In this document: one piece after another, positions 58,081 through 64,000 of the stretch
Numbering within the stretch: the first letter of the stretch is position 1
Layout: each line of letters opens with the position of its first letter
NCBI RefSeq assembly: GCF_018603905.1
Contig: NZ_JAHFZZ010000009.1
Span: 124,001 to 188,000, forward strand
Length of the DNA stretch: 64,000 bases
Direction: 5' to 3'
Source of the DNA: Nonomuraea sp. NEAU-A123
GTDB taxonomy: Bacteria > Actinomycetota > Actinomycetes > Streptosporangiales > Streptosporangiaceae
Made by a program: the position numbers and the translations under genes
The notes under the pieces: model-generated
Database searches by the model: none
Seen by the model: the letters and a program-made list of their open reading frames with translations, nothing else
Told to the model about the DNA's origin: nothing

Positions 58081-59154
58081 ATGACCCACGCTGGGACGGT
58101 CTTATTGACGGGGGCGACGGGTGGCATCGGCTCGGCCATCGCCAGGGCGCTGCTGGAGGCGGGCTACCAGGTCTTGGCCCTGGTCCGCGACCCCTCCCAC
58201 CTCGGCTCCCTTGCCGCGAACGCGGGGCCGGGCGCCATGGACGAGCTCGCCGGCTCGGGCGGGCCCGGTGCCATGGATGCGATCGTCGGCCTGGGGGAGA
58301 TCACCCCGATGGCGGCGAACCTCCCCTGGCCGGACATGATGACCGCAACCGCCCTGCCCACCGACGTCACCCCCACGGGTGGCACCTCCGCCGACGTCAC
58401 CCCCACCGGTGTCAAATCTGCTGGTGCCACCTCCGCTGGTGTCGCCTCTGCTGGTGTCACCCGCGCTGGTGGCACGCCTGGCACCGCGACCCCCACGGCC
58501 ACCGCCACCACCGGCGTCATCCCCGCCGATATTCCCGCCAGTGACATCCCCGGCGGCGCCACCCGCGCCGGCGTCACCCCTGGGGGCGTCCCCTTTGGGA
58601 GCGTCACCCCCGCCGGTGTCATCGTCATCGTGGCGGATCTGGCTCGGCCGGAAACGCTGGCCGCGGCATTGCCGGCCATCGGGGAGCTGGACGCGTTCGT
58701 CCACTGCGCGGGGATCGCCGAGGTCGTGCCAACCGCCGACAGCTCGGTGGAACTGTGGCGCGACACGTTCAACGTCAACGTCGCCTCGGCCGCCGAACTC
58801 CTGCGCCTCCTCCTGCCCGCCCTGCGCACGCGCCGCGGCCGGGTGGTCCTCATCAACGCCGCCCCCGGCTTGAGCCCCAGAGGCTGGCCCGCCTACGCGG
58901 CCAGCAAGGCGGCCCTGCGCGAGCTGGGCGACGCCGTACGGGACGAGGAATGCCGGCACGGCATCCGGGTCACCACGATCTACCCAGGCGGCACGGCCAC
59001 CGAGCTCTTACGCAAGGTCAGGGCCGATTTCGGCTCGCCGTACGACCCGGACCAGTGCCTCCGCCCGTCCACGATCGCCTCGCTGGTACTGACCGCCCTC
59101 ACCACCTCACCGGACGCCCACCTCACAGAACTCTCCGTCGGCTCCGCCGACTGA
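58081..59154 (+). CDS. Short-chain dehydrogenase with ~130-residue low-complexity insertion
   Basis: 357 residues against about 230 for normal relatives. Residues 1-47 (VLLTGATGGIGSAIARALLEAGYQVLALVRD) and ~180-357 (VIVIVADLARPETLAAAL, FVHCAGIAEV, YAASKAALRELGDAVRDEE, TTIYPGGTATELL) form an ordinary SDR. Between them lies a Gly/Thr/Ala/Val-rich stretch made of 5-residue repeats (TSAGV, ASAGV, TPTGV) plus a GPGAMD duplication. The insertion falls after strand 2, at a surface loop. The catalytic Ser position reads INAAPG, so Ser appears replaced by Ala while Tyr-x-x-x-Lys is kept. Activity is therefore doubtful. Confidence 0.82.
   Translation: MTHAGTVLLTGATGGIGSAIARALLEAGYQVLALVRDPSHLGSLAANAGPGAMDELAGSGGPGAMDAIVGLGEITPMAANLPWPDMMTATALPTDVTPTGGTSADVTPTGVKSAGATSAGVASAGVTRAGGTPGTATPTATATTGVIPADIPASDIPGGATRAGVTPGGVPFGSVTPAGVIVIVADLARPETLAAALPAIGELDAFVHCAGIAEVVPTADSSVELWRDTFNVNVASAAELLRLLLPALRTRRGRVVLINAAPGLSPRGWPAYAASKAALRELGDAVRDEECRHGIRVTTIYPGGTATELLRKVRADFGSPYDPDQCLRPSTIASLVLTALTTSPDAHLTELSVGSAD
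58350..58620 (+). repeat. Degenerate 15-bp tandem repeat inside the SDR gene
   Basis: About 17 imperfect copies of a 15-base unit around GGTGTCACCTCTGCT/ GGTGCCACCTCCGCT encode pentapeptides of the [TA]-[SPR]-[AT]-[GD]-[VGA] type. The period is a multiple of 3, so expansion or contraction keeps the frame. Confidence 0.8.
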
Positions 59155-59182
59155 CTGATCACCGCAGAGACCCTCAACTCCG

Positions 59183-59350
59183 GGCGCACGGCCCATCCGC
59201 CACATTGACGGGGCAGGCCACGAGTGCGGGGGGTACGGCCCGTCCATCGCCGCCTCGACCGGCGGGCCCATCAGCCCGCCGCGTACGGCCCGTCCGCCAC
59301 CTCGGCCGGCGGGCCCATCAGCCCAGAGCGTGCGGGCCGTCCGCCACCTC
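59183..59350. repeat. Tandem 47-50-bp repeats at the 3' end of the debranching-enzyme gene
   Basis: The segment GTACGGCCCGTCC...CCACCTCG...GGCGGGCCCATCAGCCC recurs at 59185, 59233, 59283 and 59330 (steps of 48, 50 and 47). The last copy is the coding end of the minus-strand gene (VEVADGPHALG); the others lie outside it and encode fragments such as AEVADGPYAAG in shifted frames. Confidence 0.75.
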
Positions 59351-61624
59351 GACCAACAGACCAGGTGGGAGGCCCGTTATCTCGGCCCTGCCTGAGCGGT
59401 CGATCGACACCGTGACGTCGGCGCCCGCCACTCTCAGGCCACGCACCGTGACCGCGCCGAGCGGGGCTCCCGCGAGTGGACGCAGCAGCACCTTGCCGCC
59501 GGGTACGTCCGGGTACAGGCCCACGGCCGCGTGCAGCAGTGTCACGGCGGCGGCGGCCGACCACGCCTGGGGGCGGCAGGCCGCCGGGTAGGCCACCGGG
59601 CGGCCGACCGCGTCCCGGTCGTCGCCGGCGTGGAGTTCGGGCAGGCGGTAGTCGAAGCCCTCCGCCACCGCCAGCAGGCCCTGCGCCAGGTCCGCCGCCA
59701 GCCGCCCATGACCCGTCCTGGCCAGGCCGACGAGGACGATGGCGGTGTCGTGCGACCAGACGGACCCGCAGTGGTAGGACAGCGGGCTGAACGCGCCGTC
59801 ATCGGCCGACATCGTCCGAAGCCCGAAGGCACCGGACATCGCCGGGGCGCCGAGCAGCTCCGCCACCCTCGCCTCCTCCCCCGGCGACAGCAGCCCCGTG
59901 CCGAGCAGGTGGCCGATGTTGCTGGTCAGCGAGTCGACCGGCCGCTTGTCGCGATCGAGAGCCAGCGCGGGATAGCCGCCCTCGCGACCGGCGACCGACG
60001 CGGGACGGCCGTGCAAACCGCTGACGACCGACGCGGACCGGCCGCTCCCCCTGTCTGTGGCCGACGCGGGGTGGGTGACCCAGAAGCGGGCGCGGAAGCG
60101 GTCGGCCATCGTGTCCGCGTAGTCCAGCCACCGCTCAGCCCCCTTGCGGCCGAACGCCGTCAGTAGCGCGGCCCCCTGGTGGGCGGCGGCGCAGGCGTAC
60201 CCCTGGACCTCTGCCAGTGCGATGGGCGGTTCGGCCTGGCGGCCGTCGTGAAAGCGGACGGCGTCGCCTGAGTCTTTCCACCCCTGGTTGGCGAGGCCGT
60301 GGCCGGTCAGGTCGATGTACTCCAGGAAGCCGTCGCCATCCGGGTCCGCGTGGTCGCCGAGCCAGCCGAGCGCCGCCTCCAGGGCCGGGAGCAGAGGTTC
60401 GACCTGGGCGGCGGGCATGCCCCAGCGCCAGGCGTCGTACAGCAGGCCGATCCAGAGCGGGGTGGCGTCGATGGTGCCGTAGTAGGCGGCGGGCAGCCGC
60501 AGCCCGCCGCCGCTGTGTTCGTGGCGGCGGAGCTCGTGCATGATCTTGCCGGGCGCCTCGCCGGTGGCCGGGTCGACGCGGGTGCCCTGCCGTCTGGCCA
60601 GTACGCGGAGGGTGCTCGCCGCCAGGTCGGTGCCCAGAGGCAGCAGCATCCTGGCGGCCCAGAGACTGTCGCGCCCGAACAGCGTCAGGAACCACGGCAC
60701 CCCCGCGCCCAGGAACGTATCCCCCGGCTCCCCGGTCTCGGCCAGCCTGAGGGAGCGCAGGTCTTCGAGCGAGCGCGCCGCCAGCCGTACGAGCCGGGTG
60801 TCGTCGGCCGTCACCTCGGGGACGCTCCACTCCAGCGGTTTGGACGGCGTGGTGACCACCGCGTCCGGGTCGTCGATCACGGCGGCCCATCGCAGCGTGA
60901 CGCGCTCGCCGGGCGCGAGCGAGATCTCCCACCGCAGCCGCCCACCGGCGGCACGGGAAGAACCACCATCCCCGCACGAACCGCCATCCCCGCACGAACC
61001 GCCGCCCCGGTGCGGGTCGCCGTCCCCAAGGGAGCCGTCGTCTCCCAGCGGGCCGTCTCCCAGCGGGCCGTGCCCCTCGGGGTGCGGCTCCACCGTCGCG
61101 TTCTCGCCGGTCACTCGCACCCGGATGCGGCCGGAGCGCCACTCCAGGGCCTCGCCGTCAGCGGACGGGACGAGCGAGGCGGCGGCCGGGGAGGCGGTGC
61201 CGCCGGACTTCACCAGCTCGATCGGGGCGAAGTCGCAGCTCAGGTCCACTGTGACGGTGGCCGTCACGGGGCGGGTCGCGGTCGAGGCGATCTCGATGAG
61301 CTCCGCCATCCGCCCGGGGGCGACCTCGCGGGTACGGTCGACGCGGACCGTGGGGTCCGCGATCGGATCGCCCAGCCGGCGGACCAGCGACACGAACCTG
61401 GTACGGCCCGCGGCCTGCGCGGCGTGCCCCACGGCCTCCGGTTCCCAGCCGTCCACGGCCAGCGTGACCTGGGACAATGCCCGCGCGTCCGCATGGAACA
61501 GACCCTGCACCCCGGCCGCCCTGATCTGCCCGTCGGTGCCGCTCAGCGCGGTCGTCGGTGCCAGGACGGTGCTGACGAGGTCGTGCAGCAGCGGCTGCAG
61601 GCGGTGCGTGGCTTGGTCGAGCAC
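59318..61624 (-). CDS. Glycogen-debranching-like glycosidase (amylo-alpha-1,6-glucosidase family)
   Basis: About 768 residues. The N-terminal beta domain (GQIRAAGVQGLFHADARALSQVTLAVDGWEPE, FDRTREVAPGRMAELIEI) is the glycogen debranching N-terminal domain; the C-terminal (alpha/alpha)6 barrel has WFLTLFGRDSLWAARMLLPLG, RHEHSGGGLRLPAAYYGTIDATPLWIGLL, LEYIDLTGHGLANQGWKDSGDAVRFHDG and PLSYHCGSVWSHDTAIVLVGLA. A Gly/Asp-rich loop (GPLGDGPLGDDGSLGDGD, then further GGSCGDGGS) is an odd internal repeat. GTG 61624 follows a G-rich site; TTG 61660 is the longer alternative. Divergent from a LacI regulator and likely under its operators. Confidence 0.88.
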   Translation of the reverse strand: MLDQATHRLQPLLHDLVSTVLAPTTALSGTDGQIRAAGVQGLFHADARALSQVTLAVDGWEPEAVGHAAQAAGRTRFVSLVRRLGDPIADPTVRVDRTREVAPGRMAELIEIASTATRPVTATVTVDLSCDFAPIELVKSGGTASPAAASLVPSADGEALEWRSGRIRVRVTGENATVEPHPEGHGPLGDGPLGDDGSLGDGDPHRGGGSCGDGGSCGDGGSSRAAGGRLRWEISLAPGERVTLRWAAVIDDPDAVVTTPSKPLEWSVPEVTADDTRLVRLAARSLEDLRSLRLAETGEPGDTFLGAGVPWFLTLFGRDSLWAARMLLPLGTDLAASTLRVLARRQGTRVDPATGEAPGKIMHELRRHEHSGGGLRLPAAYYGTIDATPLWIGLLYDAWRWGMPAAQVEPLLPALEAALGWLGDHADPDGDGFLEYIDLTGHGLANQGWKDSGDAVRFHDGRQAEPPIALAEVQGYACAAAHQGAALLTAFGRKGAERWLDYADTMADRFRARFWVTHPASATDRGSGRSASVVSGLHGRPASVAGREGGYPALALDRDKRPVDSLTSNIGHLLGTGLLSPGEEARVAELLGAPAMSGAFGLRTMSADDGAFSPLSYHCGSVWSHDTAIVLVGLARTGHGRLAADLAQGLLAVAEGFDYRLPELHAGDDRDAVGRPVAYPAACRPQAWSAAAAVTLLHAAVGLYPDVPGGKVLLRPLAGAPLGAVTVRGLRVAGADVTVSIDRSGRAEITGLPPGLLVEVADGPHALG

Positions 61625-61688
61625 AAGCGGCCCCCAAATCTTGACAGGCGAATCGTCCAAGGGAGATAGTGCGTAACACTCCGTTTAC

Positions 61689-61731
61689 TTGAACGATCCA
61701 ATCCTGCCATACAGCGATTTGAACGTTCAAA
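61689..61731. promoter_or_regulatory. LacI-type operators between the divergent genes
   Basis: TTTGAACGTTCAAA (61718-61731) is a perfect 14-base palindrome with the CG centre typical of LacI/GalR operators. A second, imperfect copy TTGAACGATCCAA is at 61689-61701, and a weaker TTGGACGATTCG lies on the minus strand near 61660-61649. The perfect site ends 15 bases before the LacI start codon, suggesting autoregulation and joint control of the glycosidase. Confidence 0.8.
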
Positions 61732-61746
61732 CCATTAGAAAGCGAC

Positions 61747-62712
61747 ATGATGCCAGAAAAGGTGACGATCGCCGACGTCGCGCGGCGGGCCAGCGTCTCC
61801 CGGCAGACCGTCTCGAACGTACTGAACTCCCCCGACCTCGTCCGCGAAGAGACCCGCGAACGCGTACGGCAGGCGGTCGAAGAGCTCGGCTACCGGGTGA
61901 ACCAGGCGGCCCGGCGCATGCGGACCGGCCGGTCGCGGCTGCTGGCCATACGGATCGAGCAGACCCAGGATGGCATGAACGTGTTCGACCGGTTCCTGCA
62001 CGGGCTGACCGAGTCGGCGGCCCAGGCGGGGTATCGGGTGATTCTTTACACGGCCGACGACGACCGGTCGGAGATCGCCACGTTCGACGACCTGCTGGGG
62101 GCGTACGAACCGGATGCGTTTGTGCTGACCAGCACGCATCACGGCGATGTGCGCACCTCGTGGCTGGCTGAGCGGGAGCTGGCGTTCGTCACGTTCGGGC
62201 GGCCGTGGGGCATGCCGGAGGGCGGCGTCCATCCGTGGGTGGACGTGGACGGCGCGGCGGGGACGGCCGCCGCCACTCGGCATCTGCTCGGCGCGGGTCA
62301 CCGGCGGATCGGGTTCATCGGCTGGCCCGAGGGCTCCGGCGTCGGTGACGACCGTAGGAGCGGATGGGCTCGGGCGCTCGAAGACACGGGCGCGCTGGAG
62401 CGGCGGACCGACGGGTCGGCGGCCGAGGGTGAGGCGGCGGCGAGGGAGCTGATCGCGGCCGGCGCCACCGCCCTGGTGTGCGTGAGCGACTCGGTCGCCC
62501 TGGGCGCGTTGCAGGCCGGGCCGGTGCCCGTGATCGGGTTCGACGACACGCCCGTGGCGGCCGCGATCGGCCTGACCAGCCTGAGCCAGCCGTTGTCGGA
62601 CGCCGCCGCGCGCTGCGTCCGCGTTCTGACCCGGCTCCTCGAAGACGACAGCCCGGACAAGCCGGATCACGTCCTGCTTGAGCCCTCCCTGGTCATCCGG
62701 CGTACAGCGTGA
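61747..62712 (+). CDS. LacI-family transcriptional regulator
   Basis: 321 residues. DNA-binding domain VTIADVARRASVSRQTVSNVLNSPDLVREETRERVRQAVEELGYRVNQAARRMRTGRS, including the hinge helix; effector domain like periplasmic sugar-binding proteins (VILYTADDDRSEIATFDDLL, ITFGRPWG-like FVTFGRPWGMPEGG, HRRIGFIGWPEGSGVGDDR, CVSDSVALGAL). Slightly short in its effector core. Located between the glycosidase and a sugar ABC transporter, so it probably senses an oligosaccharide and represses both. ATG 61747 or 61750. Confidence 0.94.
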   Translation: MMPEKVTIADVARRASVSRQTVSNVLNSPDLVREETRERVRQAVEELGYRVNQAARRMRTGRSRLLAIRIEQTQDGMNVFDRFLHGLTESAAQAGYRVILYTADDDRSEIATFDDLLGAYEPDAFVLTSTHHGDVRTSWLAERELAFVTFGRPWGMPEGGVHPWVDVDGAAGTAAATRHLLGAGHRRIGFIGWPEGSGVGDDRRSGWARALEDTGALERRTDGSAAEGEAAARELIAAGATALVCVSDSVALGALQAGPVPVIGFDDTPVAAAIGLTSLSQPLSDAAARCVRVLTRLLEDDSPDKPDHVLLEPSLVIRRTA

Positions 62713-62723
62713 AAGGAAGCGCG

Positions 62724-63950
62724 ATGAAACACCTCCCCCTGGCGGCGTTGGCCGTACTGGCGATGGCCGCGACCGCGTGCGGCAGCGGCTTCGAGGACAA
62801 GCCGGCGGCCGCGCCGCAGAGCAGCGGCCCCGCCTCGCTGCGGATTCTCATCGCCTCCTCCGGCGACCCGGAGACGGCCGCGGTCAAGCAGGCCGCGGAC
62901 GCGTGGGCGAAGGCGAGTGGCAACCAGGCCACGGTCACCCCGGCGCAGGACATCCACCAGCAGCTCGGCCAGGCGTTCGCGGGCGGCACCCCGCCCGACG
63001 TCTTCTACGTGGACGCCTCGCGGTTCGCCGACTACGCCAGCGTCGGCGCGCTGGAGCCGTACGGGGACAAGATCTCGAACCCGGACGACTTCTACCCGAG
63101 CCTGCGCACCACGTTCACCCGGGACGGCACGTTCTACTGCGCGCCGAAGGACTTCTCCACGCTGGCGCTGATCGTCAACGACGGACTGTGGAAGAAGGCG
63201 GGCCTGGCGGCGTCCGACGTGCCGACCACCTGGGAACAGCTCACCGCCGTGGCCGGCAAGCTCAAGGCCAAGGGCATCACCCCGCTGGCGATCGGCGACA
63301 CCCGCGACCGGATCGGCGCGTTCATGGTCCAGGCGGGCGGCTGGATCACCAGCGCCGACGGCAAACAGGCCACCGGTGACAGCCCCGAGAACCTCAAGGC
63401 CCTCGAGTACGTCAAGACGCTGCTCAAGGACAAGCTGGCCGAGTACCCCAAGCAGCTCGGCGCATCGTGGGCCGGTGAGGCGTTCGGCAAGGGCAAGGCC
63501 GCGATGACGATCGAGGGCAACTGGATCAAGGGCGCGCTGAAGGCCGACTATCCGGACATCAAGTACACGGCCCACCCGCTGCCCGCCGGGGCCAAGCAGG
63601 GCACGCTGTCGTTCACGAACTGCTGGGGCATCGCCGCCAAGAGCACCAACAAGACCGCGGCGATCGCCTTCGTCGAGGCGATGACCAAGGCCGACCAGCA
63701 GCTGACGTTCGCCAAGGCGTTCGGGGTGATGCCGTCGCGGCAGTCGGCCAAGGACGCCTACGTCAAGGAGTTCCCCACGGACACGGCGTTCGTGGACGGC
63801 GCCGCCTACGCCCAGGGCCCGGTGAACGCCGCCAAGATGGACAGCGTCCTGGCCGACTTCGACGCGGGGCTCCAGCAGCTCACCACGCAGGACCCGAAGG
63901 CGCTGCTGGCCAGGCTGCAGAAGAACACGCAGTCCGCACTGGGCGACTGA
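62724..63950 (+). CDS. Sugar ABC transporter substrate-binding lipoprotein
   Basis: 408 residues. Lipoprotein signal MKHLPLAALAVLAMAATAC (lipobox ATAC), then the family-1 solute-binding pattern: LRILIASSGDPETAAVKQAADAWAKASGNQATVTPA, FAGGTPPDVFYVDASRFADYA, YCAPKDFSTLALIVNDGLWKKAG, PTTWEQLTAVAGKLKAKGITPLAIG, EAFGKGKAAMTIEGNWIKG. It delivers an oligosaccharide to the permease encoded next. ATG 62724 has AGGAAG upstream; its stop overlaps the permease ATG by one base. Confidence 0.95.
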   Translation: MKHLPLAALAVLAMAATACGSGFEDKPAAAPQSSGPASLRILIASSGDPETAAVKQAADAWAKASGNQATVTPAQDIHQQLGQAFAGGTPPDVFYVDASRFADYASVGALEPYGDKISNPDDFYPSLRTTFTRDGTFYCAPKDFSTLALIVNDGLWKKAGLAASDVPTTWEQLTAVAGKLKAKGITPLAIGDTRDRIGAFMVQAGGWITSADGKQATGDSPENLKALEYVKTLLKDKLAEYPKQLGASWAGEAFGKGKAAMTIEGNWIKGALKADYPDIKYTAHPLPAGAKQGTLSFTNCWGIAAKSTNKTAAIAFVEAMTKADQQLTFAKAFGVMPSRQSAKDAYVKEFPTDTAFVDGAAYAQGPVNAAKMDSVLADFDAGLQQLTTQDPKALLARLQKNTQSALGD

Positions 63951-64000
63951 TGCGCCGCAGCCGCGTGAGGGACGACGTGACGGGGTGGCTGTTCGTCGCG
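63950..64000 (+). CDS. Sugar ABC transporter permease, N-terminal fragment (truncated by window)
   Basis: Only 17 codons are visible (MRRSRVRDDVTGWLFVA). The position directly behind the substrate-binding gene, with a one-base stop/start overlap, and the RDD-V-TGWLFVA-type start are typical of MalF-like permeases. Confidence 0.75.
   Translation, partial: MRRSRVRDDVTGWLFVA

Noticed and set aside
58350..58620. CRISPR-like array in the repeat tract
   Set aside because: Units are contiguous 15-bp coding repeats without spacers, and no cas genes are present.
59183..59350. CRISPR-like array downstream of the debranching-enzyme gene
   Set aside because: Copies are adjacent, degenerate and derived from the gene's own 3' end, with no unique spacers.

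Overview
The window is high-GC actinomycete DNA, most likely a sporulating Streptosporangiaceae-type genome such as Nonomuraea. This is an inference from the strong GC3 bias, GTG/TTG starts, an SsgB sporulation regulator, an ECF41 sigma factor, WhiJ-like XRE-DUF5753 regulators and DUF6879/DUF6221 proteins. I see no rRNA and no CRISPR array.

Layout. 1-6.2 kb: the end of a co-directional oxidative cluster (AMP-binding ligase, flavin monooxygenase, FMN alpha-hydroxy-acid oxidase, divergent P450, cation/proton antiporter), with translational coupling between the three redox genes. 6.3-8.3 kb: an OmpR-type response regulator and its histidine kinase. 8.3-10.3 kb: a bacterial Ro60 (TROVE) gene preceded on the same strand by two tandem Y RNAs, each folding as a circularly permuted tRNA joined to a Ro60-binding stem. 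This is the most notable system here. 10.4-17.5 kb: accessory small genes, a membrane-anchored protein with Cys-pair repeats plus fragments of relatives, a YVTN beta-propeller and secreted proteins. 17.6-25 kb: tRNA-Val(CAC), ssgB, a secreted protein, a DUF305/LVIVD lipoprotein pair and a Ser/Thr kinase. 24.2-31 kb: pabC-pabB, a LysR regulator divergent from a dehydrogenase-RidA fusion, an ArsR-hutH operon and a DUF4383 protein.

31.4-36 kb: an SDR, a DinB-like protein, a Gly-Cys-Val tRNA cluster with terminator, then accessory DUF6879/XRE-DUF5753 genes. 36.5-38.4 kb: a complete IS608-like IS200/IS605 element (tnpA, tnpB). Its ends can be placed to the base, and it sits inside the start region of an acetyltransferase gene. 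38.5-40.8 kb: an ECF41 sigma factor with its divergent carboxymuconolactone-decarboxylase-like and NmrA-like genes. 40.8-48.3 kb: ordinary metabolic genes mixed with gene decay (MarR and azoreductase both truncated at one junction; an aminotransferase and an ACT-domain gene both broken).

48.3-57.2 kb: a FadR-type regulator, an acyltransferase, a CNNM/CorC pair, a methyltransferase, an XRE-DUF5753 regulator and a luciferase-like monooxygenase/FMN reductase pair. 57.2-64 kb: a GH46 chitosanase with a perfect palindromic operator, an SDR carrying a low-complexity insertion, a glycogen-debranching-like enzyme, and a LacI regulator with operators in front of a sugar ABC transporter that runs off the window.

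All functional names are family recognition by eye; no search was run.
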